Positions 1 to 5,532 of a stretch of 14,276 bases of DNA are shown here, piece by piece. The notes under the pieces were generated by a model that saw only the letters and a list, made by a program, of their open reading frames with translations, did not search any database and was not told the DNA's origin. Position 1 is the stretch's first letter. Every line of letters begins with the position of its first letter. Origin of the DNA: Rhodococcus sp. (in: high G+C Gram-positive bacteria) (GTDB lineage Bacteria; Actinomycetota; Actinomycetes; Mycobacteriales; Mycobacteriaceae); assembly GCA_012515885.1 (NCBI GenBank), contig JAAYXN010000136.1, positions 1-14,276 on the forward strand, written 5' to 3'. The position numbers and the translations under genes were made by a program.

Positions 1-32
1 ATTACGGCGAGGTAGTTGTGCGGGGGCGTCAT
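1..32 (-). CDS. ftsZ: Cell division protein FtsZ, N-terminal fragment (cut by window edge)
   Basis: Only the first 10 codons plus two bases lie in the window. They read MTPPHNYLAV followed by AT, matching from memory the invariant actinobacterial FtsZ start (MTPPHNYLAVIKVVGIGGGG in mycobacteria). FtsZ is the tubulin-like GTPase that forms the cytokinetic ring and recruits the septal wall enzymes encoded upstream. The ATG at 32-30 has a GGAAGG Shine-Dalgarno-like sequence at 47-42, nine bases upstream. It follows ftsQ in the same direction after a 250-bp gap, the usual dcw arrangement. The reading frame stays open upstream as far as a TGA at about 181-179, so a longer N-terminus beginning at GTG 164 is formally possible (see separate entry). 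The GTPase domain is outside the window. Confidence 0.93.
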   Translation of the reverse strand, partial: MTPPHNYLAV

Positions 33-41
33 CGGCTCTCG

Positions 42-47
42 CCTTCC
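42..47 (-). promoter_or_regulatory. Ribosome binding site of ftsZ
   Basis: On the minus strand GGAAGG lies nine bases before the ATG at 32. This supports the conventional MTPPHNYL start over the upstream in-frame GTG at 164, which has no comparable purine-rich sequence close by. Confidence 0.6.
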
Positions 48-67
48 GTGTGTATGTGGGGCGCTCT

Positions 68-121
68 CGTACAAATCACGTTGCTCATACAGATCGCTTT
101 GTTCGTGCAGGTCACTTGCTT
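68..121. repeat. Three 18-bp imperfect tandem repeats before ftsZ
   Basis: On the plus strand the units are 68-85 (cgtacaaatcacgttgct), 86-103 (catacagatcgctttgtt) and 104-121 (cgtgcaggtcacttgctt). A degenerate partial copy (gaatcac) follows at 124-130. Copies 1 and 2 match at 13 of 18 positions; copy 3 aligns best to copy 1 with a one-base shift. The unit is a multiple of three and is in frame with ftsZ. The repeats could be protein-binding sites in the ftsZ leader or part of a coding extension. Confidence 0.6.
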
Positions 122-152
122 CTGAATCACTTTCCGTCGGGATAAAAGTCTC

Positions 153-176
153 AACCTCAACCACAGGGTTGGGGTT
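153..176. promoter_or_regulatory. 10-bp inverted repeat in ftsZ leader, operator-like
   Basis: On the plus strand aacctcaacc (153-162), a 4-base spacer acag, and ggttggggtt (167-176) form a dyad with one mismatch in ten pairs. It begins two bases downstream of a TTGACA box on the minus strand, so it occupies the spacer of any promoter using that box. That layout resembles operators of MerR-type regulators, but the family assignment is only a guess. As RNA it would form a stable hairpin about 130 nt before the ftsZ start, without a following U-run. Confidence 0.5.
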
Positions 177-183
177 ATGTCAA
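154..183 (-). promoter_or_regulatory. Candidate ftsZ promoter with consensus -35 box
   Basis: TTGACA at 183-178 is a perfect -35 hexamer on the coding strand. With an 18-bp spacer the facing hexamer is TGAGGT (159-154), which fits the actinobacterial TANNNT pattern only partly, so activator help or a different -10 would be needed. The dyad lies inside this promoter. Transcription would start near 147 and leave a leader of about 115 nt before ftsZ. From memory, mycobacterial ftsZ leaders carry a similar TTGACATAAC sequence; this is unchecked. Confidence 0.35.
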
Positions 184-200
184 GTCTCCGACTGAACGAA

Positions 201-229
201 ACGCTATGCACCGTAGCGGGAGAACTCCA
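201..229 (-). promoter_or_regulatory. Weak promoter-like pair TGGAGT / TAGCGT
   Basis: TGGAGT (229-224) and TAGCGT (206-201), which fits TANNNT, are separated by 17 bp. The -35 matches only 3 of 6 consensus bases. Transcription would begin near 194, upstream of the TTGACA box and of GTG 164. Such a start is needed if the in-frame FtsZ extension is translated from its own transcript. Confidence 0.2.
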
Positions 230-242
230 CTAGGCGCGCCGA

Positions 243-274
243 GAAGCAGCAGTCGAATTTGCCACTACTTCTTC
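243..274 (-). other. Imperfect hairpin just after the ftsQ stop
   Basis: On the minus strand GAAGAAGTAG (274-265) and CTGCTGCTTC (252-243) can pair over ten positions with one mismatch and one G-U pair, around a 12-base loop. It begins eight bases after the ftsQ stop. No T-run follows, so it is not a standard intrinsic terminator. It may protect the 3' end of a processed upstream message or have no role. Confidence 0.25.
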
Positions 275-282
275 GTCAGCGA

Positions 283-1182
283 TCAACGAACCGTCGGCAA
301 ATCCGGGCTCGACACATCATAGATTTGTCCCGGCTGGGTCAAAAGTGGCAGTGCCACCGCACCTTTGCGTGACGAATGGTCCACCCCACCCCACATAAGC
401 ATGCGGCCATCGTGCATCGTCATCGCGACATCAGAAATTGAGGTCGCGATAATCTCCGCGACCTGTTCGCGCAGCTGCTGCGGCATCGCCTGCAGGATTT
501 CCAACGCTGCGGCGGTGGCCGGATCGCCCCAACCGGGAGAAGCAGTCACCAGCCGAGGCAGACCGGGCGGCGGGGGTTCAACAGCAAAATCCACCCCCTC
601 TTTGTCCAACAGGTGCGTGCCGTCAGGTCCATCGATAAAGACCATCGCCACTCGCTCGACGACGGTCACACGAACCGTTGACGGGTAGATGCGCTGTACC
701 CGAGCAGATTCAACACGGGCGATTGCCGCAACACGCTCGGCAGCAGCCGCCGTATCGACCCGTGGAAGTGGCTGGCTCAGCGGAATATCTAAAGCCGCCG
801 TAATTTCCTGCTCACTGATCTGTTCGGTCCCAATAACTTCTATCGTGCGTACACCGAGCATGGGGGTAAACCACGCTGCCGCAACCAGACCGACGACGAC
901 GGCAACAACAATGCCGCCGATGACGGGGACGCGCAGATACCAGGGGCGCTGCGATCCGCGCGCGGTAGCCGAACCGAGATCGTCGGCGTCCCGGCTCCGA
1001 TCGCCCTTCCCCCGCTCAACTCTGCGCTGGGTGGGCCGGACACCGTCACCGGCACCGGCTCGCGGCCCTGTCGCTGACGCGCGGCGCGCCCGCCGTGCCC
1101 GACCGGAAGAACCGCGGCCAGAAGAATCACGTCCCGAAGAACCACGGCCTGAAGAACCCCGTTCGGCAGGAGGCCGACTCAT
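283..1182 (-). CDS. ftsQ: Cell division protein FtsQ
   Basis: FtsQ is a bitopic membrane protein of the divisome that links FtsI/FtsW and the FtsL-like protein to the ring. The 299-residue product has a long basic cytoplasmic N-terminus (1-84), one membrane segment (about 85-105, VPVIGGIVVAVVVGLVAAAWF) and an extracytoplasmic part. The latter starts with a POTRA-type segment (from VRTIEVIGTEQISEQEI, 111 onward) followed by the FtsQ domain with IYPSTVRVTVVERV near 165-178. Residues 8-27 are four R-G/D-S-S-G repeats. The ATG start overlaps the murC stop as ATGA and only a weak GC-rich Shine-Dalgarno precedes it, so coupling to murC is likely. The stop is TGA at 285-283. Position between murC and ftsZ is the standard dcw order. 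Confidence 0.95.
   Translation of the reverse strand: MSRPPAERGSSGRGSSGRDSSGRGSSGRARRARRASATGPRAGAGDGVRPTQRRVERGKGDRSRDADDLGSATARGSQRPWYLRVPVIGGIVVAVVVGLVAAAWFTPMLGVRTIEVIGTEQISEQEITAALDIPLSQPLPRVDTAAAAERVAAIARVESARVQRIYPSTVRVTVVERVAMVFIDGPDGTHLLDKEGVDFAVEPPPPGLPRLVTASPGWGDPATAAALEILQAMPQQLREQVAEIIATSISDVAMTMHDGRMLMWGGVDHSSRKGAVALPLLTQPGQIYDVSSPDLPTVR
1102..1161. repeat. Four 15-bp in-frame repeats in ftsQ
   Basis: Four units at 1161-1147, 1146-1132, 1131-1117 and 1116-1102 (coding strand) encode RGSSG, RGSSG, RDSSG and RGSSG, residues 8-27 of FtsQ. Copies differ mainly at third codon positions (for example TCA, TCG, TCT, TCC for the second serine). The expansion is therefore old, or the peptide repeat is under selection. 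It lies in the disordered cytoplasmic tail. Confidence 0.85.
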
Positions 1183-2744
1183 TGAGGCGCCCCGCTGCCG
1201 GGATCGGTTCCTGACGAAGGCGCACCCGAAGAAGCGTCGGGAGAACTCGGAACTGCCAATGCCGCGAGGATCTGGTTGCCGAGCATCGTGACGTCTCCGG
1301 CACCCATCGTGATGATGATGTCGCCGCTACGTGCCAGTCCCGCCACCTGCTTGGGCGCCTGCGAGAGATCCGGCTGGTAGTGCACGGGCTTCGACACCGC
1401 TTGCGCGACGAGAGCCCCGCTTACCCCTGGTAGCGGCTCTTCCCTCGCGCCGTACACGTCGAGGACGACGACCTCGTCGGCAAGATCAAGTGCCTGACCA
1501 AATTCGCTGGCAAACGTGGCGGTCCGTGAATACAGGTGCGGCTGGAACACCACAATGACCCGACCGTCTGGGATCTCTGAAACGACGGGCCGCACAAGGT
1601 CGGCGGCGGCGCTCAGTACCGCACGCACTTCCGTCGGATGGTGTGCGTAGTCGTCGAAGACCCGTACGCCACGCTCACGCCCAGTGAATTGGAACCGGCG
1701 GTGCACACCACCAAACCCAGAGACTCCGCCCAGCACCTCGTCGACGTCGGCGCCTGCTTCGCACGCAGCGAGAAGAGCGGCAACAGCGTTGAGCGCCATA
1801 TGGCGACCCGGAACGCCCATCCGAACCGTGCGGGCCGAGTCTTCTCCAGCGAGGTGGACCCGCATTATTCCGCCGACATCGCGGGCCTCGAAATCGATAA
1901 GTCGCGCGCAGATCGGGACGCCCTCGTGCGGTTCGAAGAGCGCAGATGCGGGCACGTCTGATGAACCGGCCGGCGTACTGCTGTAACCGCACACACGAAT
2001 ATCGGTGCGGCGCGCTACGACTCGTGCCGCGAGCGCAGCTGACCCCGGGTCGTCCATGCAGGCGATAAGAAGCCCACCTTCAGCCATCCGATCCACGAAA
2101 TCATCAAAGACCTGGACATAGGCTTCCGGCGAACCGAAGTGGTCGAGATGGTCGGCCTCAATGTTGGTGACGACGACGACATCCGGGTCGTATTGCAGAA
2201 GCGAGCCGTCGCTCTCATCTGCCTCAGCAACAAAGACCTCACCGCTGCCGTGATGCGCGTTTGTCCCGGCCTCGTTGAGTTCACCGCCCACCGCGAAGGA
2301 AGGATCGAATCCGCAATGTTGCAACGCGACGACAAGCATCGATGTCGTGGACGTCTTACCGTGAGTTCCCGAGACAAGCAGGGTCCGGTGACCGCGCATG
2401 AGCGATGCCAACACCACTGGACGCAGAAGGATGGGGATGCCCCGCCGCTGTGCCTCGACCAACTCCGGATTGTCCTTAGGAATGGCCGCGTGAGTGGTCA
2501 CCAGCGCCGTCGGCCCGCCTTCGATGAGGTCGAGTGCGCTGGCGTCGTGGCCGATCCGCACCGATGCTCCGCGTGAACGCAGAGCCAGAACGGTGCGGCT
2601 TTCTTTGGCGTCAGAGCCGGAAACCTGCCCGCCGCGGGCAAGCAGAATCCTGGCGATACCTGACATTCCCGCGCCACCGATGCCCACCATGTGGACCCGT
2701 TCAAGCTCAGCAGGCAATTGCGCACTGCCGCCAGACGACGTCAT
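1179..2744 (-). CDS. murC: UDP-N-acetylmuramate--L-alanine ligase MurC
   Basis: MurC is the cytosolic ATP-dependent ligase that adds L-Ala to UDP-MurNAc, the first step of stem peptide synthesis. Seen: an N-terminal nucleotide-binding glycine motif (GIGGAGMSG, near residues 21-29), the ligase P-loop SGTHGKTS (about 125-132), an EADESDGS segment (about 173-180), and DDYAHHPTE (about 364-372), characteristic of MurC and the related ligase Mpl. The first-step position in a full dcw cluster makes MurC certain over Mpl. Length of 521 residues is normal. I chose ATG 2744, five bases after GGGGAG (2755-2750); GTG 2747, one codon earlier, forms a GTGA overlap with the murG stop but would have only two bases of spacing. 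It ends with a Ser/Gly/Pro-rich tail and overlaps ftsQ by ATGA. Confidence 0.97.
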   Translation of the reverse strand: MTSSGGSAQLPAELERVHMVGIGGAGMSGIARILLARGGQVSGSDAKESRTVLALRSRGASVRIGHDASALDLIEGGPTALVTTHAAIPKDNPELVEAQRRGIPILLRPVVLASLMRGHRTLLVSGTHGKTSTTSMLVVALQHCGFDPSFAVGGELNEAGTNAHHGSGEVFVAEADESDGSLLQYDPDVVVVTNIEADHLDHFGSPEAYVQVFDDFVDRMAEGGLLIACMDDPGSAALAARVVARRTDIRVCGYSSTPAGSSDVPASALFEPHEGVPICARLIDFEARDVGGIMRVHLAGEDSARTVRMGVPGRHMALNAVAALLAACEAGADVDEVLGGVSGFGGVHRRFQFTGRERGVRVFDDYAHHPTEVRAVLSAAADLVRPVVSEIPDGRVIVVFQPHLYSRTATFASEFGQALDLADEVVVLDVYGAREEPLPGVSGALVAQAVSKPVHYQPDLSQAPKQVAGLARSGDIIITMGAGDVTMLGNQILAALAVPSSPDASSGAPSSGTDPGSGAPQ

Positions 2745-3925
2745 CACTTCTCCCCAATATGCTTCTCGCCCGGCTGGGAGGGCCCAGTTTTCCCGGCGAC
2801 GTCAAGAACAATTTTTGCCACGGTCGTTGCGGCATCGCGGTGACCTGCATCGGCTGCAGCCCGCGACATTTCGGCGAGACGCGGACCGTCTTTCAATAGC
2901 GGTATGACGGTCGATTCAACATAGCCGGAGGTCAGTACATCATCGGAGACAAGGAGGCCACCGCCAGCGGCCACAACGGGGCGCGCGTTGAGCTCTTGCT
3001 CTCCGTTTCCGTGCGGCAGGGGAACATACACCGCCGGTAGCCCGACCGCCGATACCTCGGCGACAGTCATTGCACCGGACCGGCACACCACCGCGTCTGC
3101 GGCTGCGTACGCGAGATCCATGCGCTTGAGATATGGGACGGCGATGTATGGCGGGTCTTGGGACACAGCGCCGTCGGGCAGCTCCAGGGTGTTCTTCGGG
3201 CCGTGCGCATGCAAGACCGCGATCCCTGATTCCATCAGCGCCGAGGCAGCGCCTGACACCGCCTCGTTGAGCGAACGCGCACCCTGCGAACCGCCGAAAA
3301 CCAGCAACACCGGACGATCCTGCGGCAACCCGAAATACTCGCGGGCCTGCTGGCGCAAGCCCGCCCGATCGAGCGAAGTAATGGACGAACGCACCGGAAT
3401 GCCGACGATCTCGGCCTCCGCACTGCCTTTCAGGGACACCCCTGAGCCGGGGACAGCTGCCAGCACGCGAGTGGCTAGCCGTGCACCGATCTTGTTGGCG
3501 ATACCGGCGCTAGCGTTTGCTTCGTGCACCACGATTGGCACGCGGCGCCGGCGACGCAGTACTCCCCTACCGGCAGCGAGATATGCCGGCAGCGCGACGT
3601 AGCCGCCGAAGCCCACAATGACGTCAGCGTTGGTGGCATCGATCACGGCGCGTGCAGCGCGGACCGAGGAGCGCACCCGGCTGGGAAGCCGGAAAAGATC
3701 AGCAGTGATTTTGCGCGGCAGAGGGACCGGCGGAATCAATTCCAGCGGGTACCCACGCTCTGGGACCAGGGTTGTTTCTAGCCCGCGCTCCGTTCCCAAC
3801 GCGGTGACGTGCGCGTGCGGCGCCAGCGCCGTCACCGCGTCCGCAACTGCCATCGCGGGTTCAATGTGGCCAGCAGTGCCGCCACCGGCAACGATCACCG
3901 ACAGACCTGCACTCTTGTCGCTCAC
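2744..3925 (-). CDS. murG: UDP-GlcNAc:MurNAc-pentapeptide-undecaprenol GlcNAc transferase MurG
   Basis: MurG transfers GlcNAc from UDP-GlcNAc to lipid I on the inner membrane face, making lipid II (GT28, GT-B fold). The 393-residue product has the N-domain loop GGGTAGHIEPAMA (14-26), GFGGYV (105-110), HEANASAGIANK (134-145, the actinobacterial form of the HEQN loop), GGSQGA (211-216) and the donor-site stretch CRSGAMTVAE (281-290), followed by PLPHGNGEQELNA (302-314). The start is GTG 3925 in a GTGA overlap with the ftsW stop; an AGGGA sequence seven bases upstream is a moderate Shine-Dalgarno. It ends at TGA 2746-2744, overlapping murC. The Lys/Glu-rich C-terminal tail is unremarkable. ftsW directly upstream uses the lipid II that MurG makes. 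Confidence 0.97.
   Translation of the reverse strand: MSDKSAGLSVIVAGGGTAGHIEPAMAVADAVTALAPHAHVTALGTERGLETTLVPERGYPLELIPPVPLPRKITADLFRLPSRVRSSVRAARAVIDATNADVIVGFGGYVALPAYLAAGRGVLRRRRRVPIVVHEANASAGIANKIGARLATRVLAAVPGSGVSLKGSAEAEIVGIPVRSSITSLDRAGLRQQAREYFGLPQDRPVLLVFGGSQGARSLNEAVSGAASALMESGIAVLHAHGPKNTLELPDGAVSQDPPYIAVPYLKRMDLAYAAADAVVCRSGAMTVAEVSAVGLPAVYVPLPHGNGEQELNARPVVAAGGGLLVSDDVLTSGYVESTVIPLLKDGPRLAEMSRAAADAGHRDAATTVAKIVLDVAGKTGPSQPGEKHIGEK
2750..2755 (-). promoter_or_regulatory. Ribosome binding site of murC
   Basis: GGGGAG lies inside the murG 3' end. It is five bases before ATG 2744 and two before GTG 2747, so it decides for the ATG. Confidence 0.6.
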
Positions 3926-5532
3926 CAGCGGTTCCCTCGCTCTCCCGATCCACGTTCTCCGCGCCCTGCTTGCCGCTGGCCTCTCGTGCGAGTGCCTTGA
4001 CCGCGGGCGGGTTGACCCCGTCGATTATCCGCCGTGCGCCCGCTGCCGCGAGACTGGCCCTGACCGAAGCGATCCGGCTCCCTCTCACCGCGCTGAGTGC
4101 GCGGGTTTCCAGCGCGAGGCGGCGTCTTAGCTTTCGAGCTCCGCTGACCACTCTGGTATTTCACCGGTGCGCTACCTTGACCGCGACTTGAACGACTGCG
4201 TTCTTGCGCGCGTCGTACAGCGGTGGCCCGCGTCGACGACGCGGACACGGGGGCGTACGGCTCCGGCTTGGGCAGACGCAACATACGACTGATGGGACCG
4301 TCTTGGCCGGCGTGTAGCGCGGCGATGGCTTCCGGTTCGTGGCGGGCAGCGTTGGCCAGGACACCAAACATGAACAGCGTGATCGCAAGCGAGGAACCAC
4401 CCGCCGACACCAAAGGAAGCTGCAGGCCAGTGACCGGAAGCAACCCGATGACGTAGCCGATGTTGATCATGGCCTGGCCAAGAATCCAGGTGGTTGCCGT
4501 AGCTGTGAGCAGCCGCAGGAATGGATCCACAGAACGGGCCGCGATCCGCAGACCGGTGTACACGAAAAGGCCGAAGAGTCCCAGCACTGCCAGGCAACCG
4601 AGTAGCCCCAGCTCTTCACCGATAATCGCGAAAATAAAGTCGTTGTGCGCGTTGGGAAGATAACTCCATTTGGCGCGGCTCTGCCCCAGACCCCGACCAA
4701 ATATGCCGCCGTCTGCCAGCGAGAAGGACGCTTGGCGTGCCTGATAGTTGATGCCCTGCGGATCTTCGCTGGGATTGAAGAAGGCTCGCACGCGGTTGGA
4801 GCGATAGCCCGCTGATAGGGCTAGTACGCCGGCCGCGACGATGCCGCCCACCACAATCGATCCGAAAACTTTCAGGGGCAAACCGCCGTACCAGAGCAGT
4901 GCCGCCAAAATGATGCCAAGGGCGATCGTCGTACTCAGGTTCGGCTGCAAAATGACCAACGCACAGGCGATGAGTCCGGCCGGAACGAGCGGAACGAGAA
5001 TCTCCACGAGAGATCCGCGGCCTTCACGGCGCCGCGAAGCAAGCAGGTGCGCACCCCACAGTGCGAGTGCGACCTTCACCAATTCCGATGGCTGCACACT
5101 GATGGGGCCAATCATCAGCCAACGCCGCGAACCCTGGGCCAAGGTGCCCACACCCGGTATGAGCACGAGCGCCAAAAGCACCATGCACACGGCAAACGCG
5201 GGAAATGACCACTTTCGCAGTACCCGCACGGGTATCCACAGCGCGATATAGAACAGTGCGGCGCCAAGGCCCGCGTACATCAGCTGCGGCAGAAACAGCG
5301 CGTACGCAGAACCATCATTGGCGTAGGACTCGACGCTCGATGAGGACAGCACCATCACGAGGCCAAGGACCGTCAACAAGAAGGCAATCGTGACAATCAG
5401 ATGGAACGACGCCAGCGGGCGTGCCAGCCACGTGCCGATACGCGTCTTCGGTGCCTGCGTCTTAGACGTACGGGCATTGGGAGAGCGCTTGGTCGGTGCT
5501 GGAGCCTTGGGAGCCCGCGAGGGTGCAACCAT
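3922..5532 (-). CDS. ftsW: Septal peptidoglycan glycosyltransferase FtsW
   Basis: FtsW is the SEDS-family lipid II polymerase that works with FtsI at the septum. Seen: several hydrophobic membrane segments between about residues 43 and 395, the FtsW/RodA signature around RRWLMIGPISVQPSELVK (about 136-153), and NAHNDFIFAIIGEELG (about 294-309) containing the Asp that corresponds to the essential SEDS aspartate. GLQLPLVSAGGSS (about 369-381) is also typical. A basic, Arg/Gly/Gln-rich cytoplasmic tail of roughly 135 residues follows the last membrane segment; mycobacterial FtsW tails are reported to contact FtsZ. I take ATG 5532 with GGGA seven bases upstream; GTG 5535, one codon earlier, gives a GTGA overlap with murD. 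The stop overlaps murG. Confidence 0.96.
   Translation of the reverse strand: MVAPSRAPKAPAPTKRSPNARTSKTQAPKTRIGTWLARPLASFHLIVTIAFLLTVLGLVMVLSSSSVESYANDGSAYALFLPQLMYAGLGAALFYIALWIPVRVLRKWSFPAFAVCMVLLALVLIPGVGTLAQGSRRWLMIGPISVQPSELVKVALALWGAHLLASRRREGRGSLVEILVPLVPAGLIACALVILQPNLSTTIALGIILAALLWYGGLPLKVFGSIVVGGIVAAGVLALSAGYRSNRVRAFFNPSEDPQGINYQARQASFSLADGGIFGRGLGQSRAKWSYLPNAHNDFIFAIIGEELGLLGCLAVLGLFGLFVYTGLRIAARSVDPFLRLLTATATTWILGQAMINIGYVIGLLPVTGLQLPLVSAGGSSLAITLFMFGVLANAARHEPEAIAALHAGQDGPISRMLRLPKPEPYAPVSASSTRATAVRRAQERSRSSRGQGSAPVKYQSGQRSSKAKTPPRAGNPRTQRGEREPDRFGQGQSRGSGRTADNRRGQPARGQGTRTRGQRQAGRGERGSGERGNRW

Larger units (their letters stand above)
33..164 (-). other. Possible in-frame N-terminal extension of FtsZ (44 codons)
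   Basis: From GTG 164 to the ftsZ ATG there are 44 codons in the ftsZ frame without a stop. The peptide is acidic (early segment VEVETFIPTESDSEA) and contains the 6-residue repeats SDLHEQ, SDLYEQ and RDLYES encoded by the 18-bp DNA repeats. Differences between copies fall mainly at third codon positions (AGT/AGC, GAC/GAT, TAT/TAC, GAA/GAG) or are the synonymous CTG/TTG, which is what selection on protein sequence would leave. Against translation: no Shine-Dalgarno sequence is seen near GTG 164, the ATG at 32 has one, and known FtsZ proteins of this group start at MTPP. It could be a real extension, a minor longer isoform, a former coding segment, or chance. Confidence 0.25.
33..282 (-). other. 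ftsQ-ftsZ intergenic region (ftsZ leader)
   Basis: This 250-bp stretch is the only large gap in the cluster and looks more AT-rich than its neighbours. In transcription order it contains an imperfect hairpin just after the ftsQ stop, a weak TGGAGT/TAGCGT promoter-like pair, a TTGACA box, a 10-bp dyad and three 18-bp imperfect repeats leading into the ftsZ ribosome binding site. In mycobacteria ftsZ is known to be driven by several promoters in and before this interval, so extra ftsZ transcription from here is likely by analogy. I see no tRNA, no riboswitch and no convincing intrinsic terminator with a T-run, so read-through from ftsQ is expected. Confidence 0.7.

Noticed and set aside
29..211. 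60-codon minus-strand ORF from a GTG between ftsQ and ftsZ
   Set aside because: It is in a different frame from ftsZ, lacks recognisable domains, covers promoter and repeat sequence, and ends in the first bases of ftsZ. The ftsZ frame itself shows the more coding-like pattern there.
233..240. GGCGCGCC palindrome after ftsQ
   Set aside because: It is an 8-bp self-complementary GC sequence with no loop and no T-run, so it is not a terminator. Such palindromes are frequent by chance in high-GC DNA.
365..1291. Plus-strand ORFs opposite ftsQ
   Set aside because: The translations mirror the Arg/Ser/Gly/Pro-rich bases of ftsQ on the other strand. No independent start signal or domain was seen.
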